This document shows, piece by piece, positions 1-7,742 of a stretch of 9,329 nt of DNA. The notes beneath the pieces are model-generated. The model saw only the letters and a program-made list of their open reading frames with translations, did not search any database and was not told where the DNA came from. The position numbers and the translations under genes were made by a program. The first letter of the stretch is position 1. Each line of letters begins with the position of its first letter. Location of the stretch: positions 1-9,329 of the forward strand of contig CASBQH010000144.1 in NCBI GenBank assembly GCA_949127695.1, in the 5' to 3' direction. The DNA is from Synechococcales cyanobacterium PMM_0073. GTDB taxonomy: Bacteria; Cyanobacteriota; Cyanobacteriia; Elainellales; Elainellaceae.

Positions 1-950
1 AGCAAATATTTGACATCTAGCGGTCGATCGACAAACTCCGACGGAGTGGTGACTTCACCCGCCCTACCGTCAATCAGCGCCTGTAATTGCTGGGCATTGC
101 TGCCGGGATGCTCAGGCACTGCCACGACAAAGCCATAGGAGGCCAGCTGTCGGGCGAGATAGGCATAGGTGCTGCGGTCTGAACCCAACCCATGCGAGAT
201 CACAATGATCGGCGATGCTTCGCGGCGTTCTGGCAGATAGAGATCAGCTGGGAAACTGCGGTTGCGGCGGTTGTCATTCAGCTGGATCGTGCTCATTTGC
301 CAGCCAAACTGACCGGGCAGCAGCAGATTGGGTAAAGCAGCTCCTGTAGCAGCTTCTGTGGCGGCTTCTGTGGCGGCTTCTGTGGCAGACTCTTGCTGCA
401 CTAGGGCTACAGCATCTTGGGTTTGCTGAATCAGCGCCTGGAGTTCGTTAAAAATTTGCAGGGTGCGGTTCAGGTCAATCCGCAGATCGCTGAGCGGAAA
501 CTGCTTTAGGACATTCAGCGCTGTGAGTCCTTCAGGCTGGACGGCTGCCAAAATCAGGGCTGAACGAAGGGCGTAGAATCCTGACGAGTCGGCTTTGGTG
601 CGGATCACTTCGCTGAGCTGGTGCAGCAAAGTTTCGCCCTGATCGGTGTAGAGAAACTGCGACAGCGCCACTACGTTTAGATCGGCTCTGGATAGCAACA
701 CCTGGCGTAGCTGGGCTTCCTGCTGTTCGTTCAGACCGCTCAGATAGCCGCGCAACGCTTTTGAACGCTCGCCGGTGCGGGCATATTGCTCTAGCGCCTG
801 CACCGGCAGCGAACGCTCCAGCAGGCCATAGGTAATGGTAATTCGTTCGGCGGCTGTGGCAGTTCCCGCCTGAAGCGAGATCGACAGCAGCAAAGCTTGA
901 GCAAATTGAACCAGCAGGCGTTTGGCAGGAGGCTGAACCGAACAGCTCAT
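1..950 (-). CDS. Secreted DUF1400 / alpha-beta hydrolase, C-terminus missing
   Basis: This frame is open from an ATG at 950 to the left edge, giving 316 residues and no stop, so the gene is truncated by the window. Residues 1-33 look like a Sec signal peptide (basic PPAKR, hydrophobic stretch, A-T-A before about residue 34). Residues 35-160 match my memory of the cyanobacterial DUF1400 domain (starts ERITITYGLLERSLPV). An Ala/Glu/Thr-rich linker (about 188-205) leads into an alpha/beta-hydrolase fold from about residue 216, with the oxyanion-hole segment IVISHGLGS at 249-257 and the strand FVVAVPEHPG. The nucleophile Gly-x-Ser-x-Gly motif and the rest of the triad should lie beyond the edge, so activity cannot be judged. 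Substrate unknown; a periplasmic or thylakoid-lumen esterase or lipase is the family expectation. It starts 67 bp after ligA on the same strand and may be co-transcribed. No Shine-Dalgarno is seen and no other in-frame ATG or GTG lies between it and ligA. Confidence 0.85.
   Translation of the reverse strand, partial: MSCSVQPPAKRLLVQFAQALLLSISLQAGTATAAERITITYGLLERSLPVQALEQYARTGERSKALRGYLSGLNEQQEAQLRQVLLSRADLNVVALSQFLYTDQGETLLHQLSEVIRTKADSSGFYALRSALILAAVQPEGLTALNVLKQFPLSDLRIDLNRTLQIFNELQALIQQTQDAVALVQQESATEAATEAATEAATGAALPNLLLPGQFGWQMSTIQLNDNRRNRSFPADLYLPERREASPIIVISHGLGSDRSTYAYLARQLASYGFVVAVPEHPGSNAQQLQALIDGRAGEVTTPSEFVDRPLDVKYL
337..384 (-). repeat. 12-bp in-frame tandem repeat, about 4 units
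   Basis: Four consecutive 12-bp units (337-348, 349-360, 361-372, 373-384) read gcggcttctgtg or one to three changes from it on the plus strand; the two rightmost are identical. In the hydrolase they encode Thr-Glu-Ala-Ala three times and then Thr-Gly-Ala-Ala, forming the linker between the DUF1400 region and the catalytic domain. The 12-bp period keeps the frame, so copy-number change would only lengthen or shorten the linker. Confidence 0.9.
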
Positions 951-958
951 AAGGGTCA

Positions 959-976
959 GGGGGACAGATTTCCCCC
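959..976 (-). promoter_or_regulatory. G5/C5 hairpin just upstream of the hydrolase start
   Basis: On the transcribed (minus) strand GGGGG, an 8-nt loop and CCCCC form a perfect five-pair GC stem that ends 8 nt before the ATG at 950. It lies between the ligA stop and the hydrolase start, has no following U-tract, and so is a poor intrinsic terminator. It could limit ribosome access or mark a processing site in the operon transcript. The stem is short and could be chance. Confidence 0.35.
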
Positions 977-1017
977 AATCTAGCAGCCGTCTCTGGCTGT
1001 TGGCTTCCTGCGAATGG

Positions 1018-3084
<2,067 letters not shown>

Positions 3085-3089
3085 CTATC

Positions 3090-3500
3090 TTATCGAATTT
3101 GGGTCGAACTCGAGAACAAACTCAGCGGCAGTGCCCCAAACATTTCGTTCACGTCTGACGGCTCGGCTGACTGACAGGAAACCAAAACCCCGCGCTCTGA
3201 GCCGCTGTAAGGGGAAGCATAGCTCCGTCCCTGCGGGTTGAACTTGATGTAGACAGCGCCTGCTAAGTTGGCAATCTCTAAGTCAGGCTGAGGCAAGCCT
3301 AGCGCGGCAGCATAGGCCGCCAAAGCCTGCTGCCCTTCCGCCAAGCTCTCAGCACAGATCCCCAGAATCTGTAAATCAGAGGCTTGCACGACCCGCTGTA
3401 GCGCCTGCTGTAGCGCCAGACTGGCCGCAGAGTTGGCGCTGGCTTGGCGCAACAGCTGACAGGCTGCTGCCAAATTTTCTGAAGAGATCAACGAAGACAT
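3090..3500 (-). CDS. DUF1824 family protein
   Basis: A 136-residue protein of unknown function. The core matches my memory of the cyanobacterial DUF1824 family, small soluble proteins of about this size: LQILGICAES (43-52), AGAVYIKFNPQGRSY (80-94), SGSERGVLVSCQS (99-111) and GALPLSLF near the end. No signal peptide, membrane helix or nucleotide-binding motif is visible; the N-terminal half is Ala/Gln/Leu-rich and probably helical, the C-terminal half probably beta-rich. It is the first gene of a likely operon with ligA, whose ATG lies 32 bp after its stop. A role linked to DNA ligation is possible only by neighbourhood and is not supported by its sequence. The ATG at 3500 fits the family start; no Shine-Dalgarno is evident. 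Confidence 0.85.
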   Translation of the reverse strand: MSSLISSENLAAACQLLRQASANSAASLALQQALQRVVQASDLQILGICAESLAEGQQALAAYAAALGLPQPDLEIANLAGAVYIKFNPQGRSYASPYSGSERGVLVSCQSAEPSDVNEMFGALPLSLFSSSTQIR

Positions 3501-3548
3501 AGGTTCAGGCTTTTAGGGAATTGGCTGAATTTTGCAGCTTCTAAACTG

Positions 3549-3577
3549 CTTATCTCATCAACCGTGGTTCATGCCAA
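3549..3577 (-). promoter_or_regulatory. Candidate sigma70-type promoter for DUF1824-ligA
   Basis: Reading the minus strand, TTGGCA (3577-3572; one mismatch to TTGACA) is followed after exactly 17 bp by GATAAG (3554-3549; two mismatches to TATAAT). Transcription would begin near 3541, about 40 nt before the ATG at 3500. Spacing and position fit well, but the -10 box is imperfect. Confidence 0.4.
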
Positions 3578-3665
3578 ATCTTCCAGATCTTTTCCATATT
3601 GCCAGACCTGTTTAACTTAATTAAAAATCTCAGTTTTTCTGATCCCCATAGGGTTAGAAAAGAAA

Positions 3666-3681
3666 TGGGTAATGTTACCCA
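3666..3681. promoter_or_regulatory. 16-bp palindrome, possible operator
   Basis: TGGGTAA-TG-TTACCCA is a perfect 7-bp inverted repeat with a 2-bp centre in the AT-rich part of the divergent region, upstream of both candidate promoters. Such short dyads are typical binding sites for dimeric repressors. It does not fit NtcA (GTA-N8-TAC; here the spacing is 4). The regulator is unknown. Confidence 0.4.
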
Positions 3682-3725
3682 AATATCTTGCTAGAAAGAT
3701 AAGACTTTAGAAATATGTCATTAAC

Positions 3726-3755
3726 TTAACAACAACTCTAAAGAGAATCTAAATC
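3726..3755 (+). promoter_or_regulatory. Weak candidate promoter for the small Cys4 gene
   Basis: TTAACA at 3726-3731 (one mismatch to TTGACA) is followed after 18 bp by TAAATC at 3750-3755 (only three matches to TATAAT). Transcription would start near 3762, just where the inverted-repeat leader begins. The match is weak and rests mostly on position. Confidence 0.22.
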
Positions 3756-3761
3756 ATTAGG

Positions 3762-3883
3762 TTCGCTTTGGGATCGGTAGAGCGAAGTTGCTGTCAGGAT
3801 TAGACGGCTTTTTTCGGTCTAAAGCCCCAAAAACAGAGCAAGCAGAATAGTGGAGGACATTCGCTCTGGAAAAGCCCGGTCTT
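3762..3883 (+). promoter_or_regulatory. Putative structured 5' leader with competing helices
   Basis: Several perfect complementary segments overlap here. TTCGCT (3762-3767) can pair with AGCGAA (3781-3786), while AGAGCGAA (3779-3786) can instead pair with TTCGCTCT (3860-3867). TTAGAC (3800-3805) can pair with GTCTAA (3817-3822), and GGCTTT (3806-3811) with AAAGCC (3821-3826); these two stems compete. A longer alternative pairs AGACGGCTTTT (3802-3812) with AAAAGCC plus GTCT (3870-3876 and 3879-3882; 11 pairs, 2-nt bulge), which ends one base before the ATG at 3884. A GGAGG at 3852-3856 is 27 nt from the start codon, too far for ordinary initiation. This suggests a switch or translational control leader. 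No known riboswitch class is recognised. Confidence 0.4.
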
Positions 3884-4141
3884 ATGGAACTTGTGAATAA
3901 AACAATTTCTACCTGCCGCCACTGCCACTTCTATCAGATAGAAGGCCGACGAGGGGGATTTTGTCAGCAGTTGGGAGTACCGGTGCAGGGAAGTTGGAAA
4001 GTCTGCGCGGTGGCGGTTTCACCCTTCGCTTCATCAGATGCCAGTCAAGCTCTGCCCGCGCTGCTAGACTGGACAGGAATTCCGGGGCTGTCGCTGGGAG
4101 TGGTTACGGGTGCAGCGGATCCGCAGCCGCTTTTAACCTGA
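3884..4141 (+). CDS. Small four-cysteine protein, function unknown
   Basis: An 85-residue protein. The first half has the pattern C-x2-C-x12-C-x13-C (C11, C14, C27, C41) within a compact conserved-looking segment: CRHCHFYQIEGRRGGFC, then GVPVQGSWKVC. Four cysteines spaced this way suggest a zinc or Fe-S site. The basic EGRRGG loop between the second and third Cys and the QGSWKVC block look like short cyanobacterial conserved hypothetical proteins I have seen, but I cannot name a family. After about residue 48 the sequence is Ala/Pro/Leu-rich and looks disordered. No signal peptide or clear membrane helix. The ATG at 3884 is the only usable start after an in-frame TAG at 3848; it lacks a properly placed Shine-Dalgarno. 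It stands alone, with a long structured leader, and converges with the nuclease gene 17 bp downstream. Confidence 0.75.
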   Translation: MELVNKTISTCRHCHFYQIEGRRGGFCQQLGVPVQGSWKVCAVAVSPFASSDASQALPALLDWTGIPGLSLGVVTGAADPQPLLT

Positions 4142-4158
4142 GAGCCAACGCCCAGCAA

Positions 4159-4989
4159 TTAATTCACTTTTGCCTCTAACACCGCCTGTAGCCCTGGATC
4201 GAGCGTCGAGAGAAAGTCGTAGCCAGTCAGCTGTTCAATCTCATCAACCGAGGTGCGGTAAGACTGCCAGCTGTTGGTTTTAATGCCCTGCTCGTTTGGC
4301 ATCAGCACTGCAATTACGGGCGTTTTTTCGGTAATGCTGCCGATGGGCAGCCCCGGACGCTCTAGCACCACCACAATTTTCCAGATCTGGGCTGGCACCA
4401 TCACTTTGCCTTGGGCAATGCTACCAGCTTTTCCAGCTCCGCCCGTAGTGATATAAAGCTCCTTGCCGCTGCGGACAAGTTCGCGGCAGTAGCTCTCCAG
4501 CCTTTCCCAAGGCCCTCGGTTGTTGTCCGGCGACTGGGGCAGAACGTTGGTCATTAAGAACACAGCCTTGCTGTCGGCGATCGTTTTATCGCGGTCGGCA
4601 GCCGGAACCAAATGGCCTCGGTCAAAGCTGCTGTTGGTATAGTCATTGGGCTGCACCTGGTACCAGCCTTGAGGCAGCGCAAGATCTGGCTCAAACGGCA
4701 GGCGCGGCAGATCGCCCAGCCAGTTTTGATTCAGCTGCCAGCTTGCCCAGTTGGCAATCCCCTTGTCACGATTGTAAGACAGCACATACTGGGGCCGGAT
4801 CAGCAAATAGTCTTTGGCATTAAAAACAGTGGCGTTGCTTGGCTTGCCCAGCAGCAGATGCGGGCTTTCTTGCCCGGTGACGGCAGTTTGCAGCAGCGTA
4901 CAGCTTGAGAGCAGCAGGCAAACCCAGACTATTGCAATCCACCAAAGCCTTAGCTGGATTTTTTGCAACTGGATTTTTTGCGCCTGCAT
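4159..4989 (-). CDS. NucA-type DNA/RNA non-specific endonuclease, lipoprotein
   Basis: A 276-residue member of the beta-beta-alpha-metal (DNA/RNA non-specific) endonucleases, closest in pattern to Anabaena NucA, which cuts single- and double-stranded DNA and RNA using a divalent metal. The signature DRGHLVPAADR is at 123-133 with catalytic H126. N157 in TNVLPQSPDNNRGPWERLE and E165 sit at the spacing of the metal-site Asn and Glu of NucA, so the site looks complete. The N-terminus has a hydrophobic segment (14-29) ending in a lipobox, L-S-S-C with C30, suggesting a lipoprotein anchored outside the plasma membrane. Residues 4-13 come from a 15-bp tandem duplication. It is last in the pxcA operon; the upstream gene's stop is 4 bp before its ATG. 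No NuiA-like inhibitor is visible here; secretion may make one unnecessary. A nutritional, DNA-clearing or biofilm role is an inference. Confidence 0.93.
   Translation of the reverse strand: MQAQKIQLQKIQLRLWWIAIVWVCLLLSSCTLLQTAVTGQESPHLLLGKPSNATVFNAKDYLLIRPQYVLSYNRDKGIANWASWQLNQNWLGDLPRLPFEPDLALPQGWYQVQPNDYTNSSFDRGHLVPAADRDKTIADSKAVFLMTNVLPQSPDNNRGPWERLESYCRELVRSGKELYITTGGAGKAGSIAQGKVMVPAQIWKIVVVLERPGLPIGSITEKTPVIAVLMPNEQGIKTNSWQSYRTSVDEIEQLTGYDFLSTLDPGLQAVLEAKVN
4954..4983 (-). repeat. 15-bp tandem duplication at the nuclease N-terminus
   Basis: Plus-strand copies ctggattttttgcaa (4954-4968) and ctggattttttgcgc (4969-4983) differ only in the last two bases. In the nuclease they encode KIQL-Q/R twice, just before the hydrophobic part of the signal peptide, lengthening its positively charged n-region. 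The run of six T in each copy may favour slippage. Confidence 0.85.
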
Positions 4990-4993
4990 TGCC

Positions 4994-6238
4994 CTACTCC
5001 TCTGTATCTGACCATTGCCGCATTCCCCGCCAAACTAAGCCTAGAGCGATTAGTCCCAAACTGACCAGCCAAACCTGCCATTCCAGCCAAAATGCCAGAA
5101 TTAAACTGGTAGCTCCTGCCAAGCCATGCAGATATTGCCGCCGGTTTAGCCCGCTCCAGCCCTGCCATTGACTCGCCTGCCAGTGCCATAAGGCGCGGTG
5201 AATCAGAGCCGCAAAGGCGCTAAATGCCCAGATTGTTTCGATCTCTCCTACGAGCGCTAAACAGCTGAGCATGACGCCGAGGCTAACGCGGGGCGGCAAA
5301 GGCCAAAACTCAGCGCTGAGCTGGAGGCGACGTAAGGGCTGCTCTAGCGGCAGAATTTGCAGCCAGAGCGTAGCCGCGAATGCCGTAACTGCGCTGAGTC
5401 CAAGTCCGAAGCTGAGTGCAGGCGCGAAATGCAGCAGATGCAGCGGGTTGCCCAAAGCGGCAGGCAGATGGTCTGGGGTCATACCCTGGCCGGAAGTCTG
5501 GAGCTGACGCAGAATGATCAGGCCAAAATAGAGCAGCCAGCCCAGAGTAATCGTCAGGCTCAGCAGCTTGCGTCGGATTTGAGCGGGCTGGGGCAAGTCT
5601 TGAATCAGGGCTAAATTACCAGCTCCCGCCAAGGCTACAGAGAGCAGCGCGGTGGTTTGAAGCAGCTGAGCCAGCCTGAGCGGAGCATCGCTGGCGGGTG
5701 ACTGATACGGCTGTAGATTCGCGCCAGCGGGCACTGTAGCGATTACTGTAGCGATCACTGTAGCGATTACTGTGGTGATTTCGCTCAGCAGCAGTCCGGC
5801 CAAGCCCAACCCAGAGATCAGCGCCAAACTCCAGATCACCTGCGGATGCCAGCTTCTGGGTTTTTGGCTCAGAACGGCTCCCCAAATCGTCACGAGCGTC
5901 GCAGGCAGCAGCCAAACGGCATCGACAGATTGAGCCTGACTGAGCAGATAGCTGGCCAAGCTCAGGGCAACAGCAGCGGTCGCCATTAACCTGGCCAGCC
6001 ACAGCGTCCAAACTAGGGTGAATCCGAGCCAAGTGGTTGCCGTCTGATTGGATTGCTTCGCCTCAGCGCTAAGCCAGCCGCTGCCCAAGGCAAGCAGGGC
6101 GGCCAGCGTGATCGCCCAAGCCGCCTCAGTAGTTGAAGCCGTGATTAGCAAGGCAGCTCCCAGCCAAAACCCCGCAGTCCATAGACTGAGCGCGGCCAAG
6201 ATCGATAAACCAGACGAGGGCGGGGCAGAGCTAGACAT
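4994..6238 (-). CDS. Multi-pass membrane protein, possibly a divergent APC-type transporter
   Basis: A 414-residue, strongly hydrophobic protein with about 10-12 predicted membrane segments (roughly 11-34, 40-58, 70-99, 108-125, 134-152, 189-212, 223-243, 268-293, 317-345, 370-404, some possibly double). I do not recognise a family with certainty. The layout resembles the APC/LeuT-fold amino-acid permeases: a segment ending GNLALIQDLPQPAQIRRKLL (207-226) then a helix with LGWLLYFGLI looks like the TM6-loop-TM7 signature (acidic/Pro/basic loop followed by a Tyr-containing helix). However, the Gly-rich TM1 motif expected in true permeases is not clear, so it may not transport amino acids. A loop between helices 5 and 6 contains a repeated T-V-I-A tract. 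It starts 30 bp after pxcA and ends 4 bp before the nuclease, so it is almost certainly in their operon. No Shine-Dalgarno seen at the ATG. Confidence 0.8.
   Translation of the reverse strand: MSSSAPPSSGLSILAALSLWTAGFWLGAALLITASTTEAAWAITLAALLALGSGWLSAEAKQSNQTATTWLGFTLVWTLWLARLMATAAVALSLASYLLSQAQSVDAVWLLPATLVTIWGAVLSQKPRSWHPQVIWSLALISGLGLAGLLLSEITTVIATVIATVIATVPAGANLQPYQSPASDAPLRLAQLLQTTALLSVALAGAGNLALIQDLPQPAQIRRKLLSLTITLGWLLYFGLIILRQLQTSGQGMTPDHLPAALGNPLHLLHFAPALSFGLGLSAVTAFAATLWLQILPLEQPLRRLQLSAEFWPLPPRVSLGVMLSCLALVGEIETIWAFSAFAALIHRALWHWQASQWQGWSGLNRRQYLHGLAGATSLILAFWLEWQVWLVSLGLIALGLVWRGMRQWSDTEE
4997..5002 (-). promoter_or_regulatory. Shine-Dalgarno of the nuclease gene, inside the upstream gene
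   Basis: On the minus strand GAGGAG is followed by 7 nt and the ATG at 4989. It also forms the last two Glu codons of the preceding membrane protein. This is the best ribosome binding site in the window; it supports the nuclease start and suggests translational coupling. Confidence 0.7.
5731..5780 (-). repeat. 12-bp tandem repeat in the membrane protein gene
   Basis: Three near-identical 12-bp units, gcgattactgta and variants (5739-5750, 5751-5762, 5763-5774), are flanked by partial copies on both sides. They encode Thr-Val-Ile-Ala three times (about residues 156-169), extending the hydrophobic end of a membrane segment or the loop after it. The period preserves the frame. Confidence 0.9.
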
Positions 6239-6268
6239 TGCGGCTAATGGGAACCAAGATGGGCTTCA

Positions 6269-7633
6269 CTACTCATTCATATTGCGGTAAGTGGCGACCG
6301 CAGAAGGTGAGACACGATTCAGGTAGCGGAAGATCCAATATTTGAAGATGGTGTCTAGAATCACTGGGAAAGTGGCAATAAACAAAAAGATAAAATCTCG
6401 ATTGGCGGGCAGGCCAAAATGACGGGACATCCCTTCCAGCAGCACTTCCCAGCCATGCGGCGAGTGAAACCCGACGAACATATCGGTGAGCAGAATGATC
6501 ACAAAGGCTTTGGCGCTATCGCTCAGCCCATAGACCAGCTGATCCATAAAGGTTTTGAGGATGGCGATTTCGCGTTTGCTCGTCCAAATAATCCCGGCAA
6601 AAGCCGCTAATCCCAGCAGATCGGCAAAGACGTTTTTAATGGCATCTGATCCCAGGTTGCGGTACTGCTGCTCAATTTCAGCAGCTTTCTCCTGAACTTG
6701 CCTGACGATTTCAGCATCTTCAACCGGGGGCGCACGACCAATCAAAATCTCAAAGCGCAGCCGCTGCTCATAGCGCTGTAGCTCGGAAAGCGCTGCTTCT
6801 TCTAGCTCTTCGTTCAAAAAGATCTGGCGCTGTTCGCCCGCTCGCAATTGATCAATCAGTGGCCCGATCACAAAAGTCTTAGAGACCTGCTGCACGAGCA
6901 GCGGAATTAGAATCAGCAGCAGCACAAACCGCAGGGAAATAACCGTGCGTGATTTAGACTTGCGAAAATCCTGCACCACAGTTTGCTCAGCCTCTGGGTC
7001 AAGCTCACGCTTAATTCGATCTGCGGTTTCTAAAATTGAGCGTGGCAGCACGCCAGATTTTTGGGTGAGCGAACGAGCAACGGGTCGTGCCAGATCCTGT
7101 TCTCCATTGAGTGGCAATGATGCTGAGCTAGGCGCTGTAGTGGCAGGACTCACCTCAAGCGGCATAGCCCGATCTCGATATCGCTCTGCTATTTCGTCTA
7201 CAAACTGGAGCTTTTGCAGAATCTGCTCTGAGCTAGAGATATTTCTAGAGATATATTGAAACTCGTCTTCAGAGATGTTGGAGAGTGAAACTGCTTCTGT
7301 ATCTAGAGTGATTAATTGATCTGTGGCTTCTGCCCGAATATCGGCCACAGATTTTGATAGTCTCACGATTGAGCTACTCGCTCTAAACTCAATCAGCCGG
7401 AGTTTAATTACATCTAAATATTTTTTGAGTTCACCTTCAAAGTAACTCTGTGCGCTCTTGCTGTGACTACCGTTTTGCACTGAAATTAGCTTGCCACCAA
7501 ACTGCGTATCTTCCAGCGCCTTGATTTTAAGCGCAGCCATATAGGCTTGATTCAAGGCTCTTTCTGGTGTTTTGAGCAACCAGCGATTGGCGGTTTGAAG
7601 CAGGCGTTTGGCTGAGGTGAGCGAATTTTGCAT
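6269..7633 (-). CDS. pxcA: Proton extrusion protein PxcA (CotA/CemA family)
   Basis: PxcA (earlier CotA, plastid homologue CemA/Ycf10) is needed for light-induced Na+-dependent proton release in cyanobacteria and indirectly helps inorganic carbon uptake; it is an integral membrane protein. The 454-residue sequence has a long, helix-rich N-terminal region (1-225) with a Pro/Ser/Ala-rich linker near 160-180, then about four membrane segments (232-251, 332-350, 372-389, 412-432) with a charged, coiled-coil-like stretch at 265-325 between the first two. The C-terminus carries the family's most conserved block: LLTDMFVGFHSPHGWEVLLEG, then PANRDFIFLFIATFPVILDT and FKYWIFRYLNRVSPSAVATYR. It appears complete. 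The N-terminal coding part is more AT-rich than its neighbours and contains a 12-bp tandem duplication. It is first in an operon with the membrane protein (30 bp downstream) and the nuclease, and diverges from the P-loop gene across 96 bp. Confidence 0.96.
   Translation of the reverse strand: MQNSLTSAKRLLQTANRWLLKTPERALNQAYMAALKIKALEDTQFGGKLISVQNGSHSKSAQSYFEGELKKYLDVIKLRLIEFRASSSIVRLSKSVADIRAEATDQLITLDTEAVSLSNISEDEFQYISRNISSSEQILQKLQFVDEIAERYRDRAMPLEVSPATTAPSSASLPLNGEQDLARPVARSLTQKSGVLPRSILETADRIKRELDPEAEQTVVQDFRKSKSRTVISLRFVLLLILIPLLVQQVSKTFVIGPLIDQLRAGEQRQIFLNEELEEAALSELQRYEQRLRFEILIGRAPPVEDAEIVRQVQEKAAEIEQQYRNLGSDAIKNVFADLLGLAAFAGIIWTSKREIAILKTFMDQLVYGLSDSAKAFVIILLTDMFVGFHSPHGWEVLLEGMSRHFGLPANRDFIFLFIATFPVILDTIFKYWIFRYLNRVSPSAVATYRNMNE
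7233..7256 (-). repeat. 12-bp tandem duplication in pxcA
   Basis: Plus-strand units ctagagatattt (7233-7244) and ctagagatatat (7245-7256) differ at one position. They encode the I-S-R-N / I-S-S-S stretch near residues 128-135 of PxcA, in its variable cytoplasmic region. Two units only, so chance is possible. Confidence 0.65.
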
Positions 7634-7713
7634 AAGGATCTGGAGAACGCCGCAGCGAAGAGACGAAAGGCGGACGATTCAGGCGGTTGATGGGCGGATA
7701 GCCCCGCAGGCAA

Positions 7714-7742
7714 GATCTAGAATGAAGGTATGCGACAGTCAA
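7714..7742 (-). promoter_or_regulatory. Candidate promoter for the pxcA operon
   Basis: On the minus strand TTGACT (7742-7737; one mismatch to TTGACA) is followed after 17 bp by TAGATC (7719-7714; three matches to TATAAT). Transcription would start near 7707, giving a leader of about 74 nt. It overlaps the start of the divergent P-loop gene. The -10 match is weak. Confidence 0.3.

Larger units (their letters stand above)
3501..3883. other. Divergent intergenic region, 383 bp, no gene seen
   Basis: This is the longest non-coding stretch in the window, between the divergent DUF1824-ligA operon and the small Cys4 gene. The section from about 3580 to 3760 is distinctly AT-rich compared with the genes. 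It holds a candidate promoter in each direction, a 16-bp palindrome, and from about 3762 a leader with several overlapping complementary segments. I recognise no known RNA family and no tRNA in it. Confidence 0.8.

Noticed and set aside
337..384. CRISPR-like array
   Set aside because: Units of 12 bp are contiguous with no spacers and lie in frame within a coding sequence.
532..978. 148-codon minus-strand open frame
   Set aside because: It overlaps the hydrolase gene in another frame; the hydrolase frame has a signal peptide and recognisable domains, while this one is Arg/Ser/Ala-rich without any motif.
3666..3681. NtcA binding site
   Set aside because: NtcA sites have GTA-N8-TAC; here the GTA and TAC triplets are only 4 bp apart.
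3800..3826. Intrinsic terminator (stem with T-run)
   Set aside because: The T-run lies in the loop between the stem halves rather than after the stem, and the stems are weak; competing-helix leader fits better.
3961..4179. 72-codon plus-strand frame overlapping the small Cys4 gene
   Set aside because: Out of frame with the Cys-rich reading frame, no motif, and it runs past the convergent nuclease stop.
4159..4989. Toxin/immunity or defence pair built on the nuclease
   Set aside because: The nuclease has a lipoprotein signal and no cognate inhibitor or delivery domain next to it; the neighbour is a membrane protein, so an ordinary secreted NucA-type enzyme is the simpler reading.
5616..6032. 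138-codon minus-strand frame inside the membrane protein gene
   Set aside because: Its repeated Tyr/Ser/Arg tract is just the 12-bp repeat read in another frame; the membrane-protein frame is longer and fits operon spacing.
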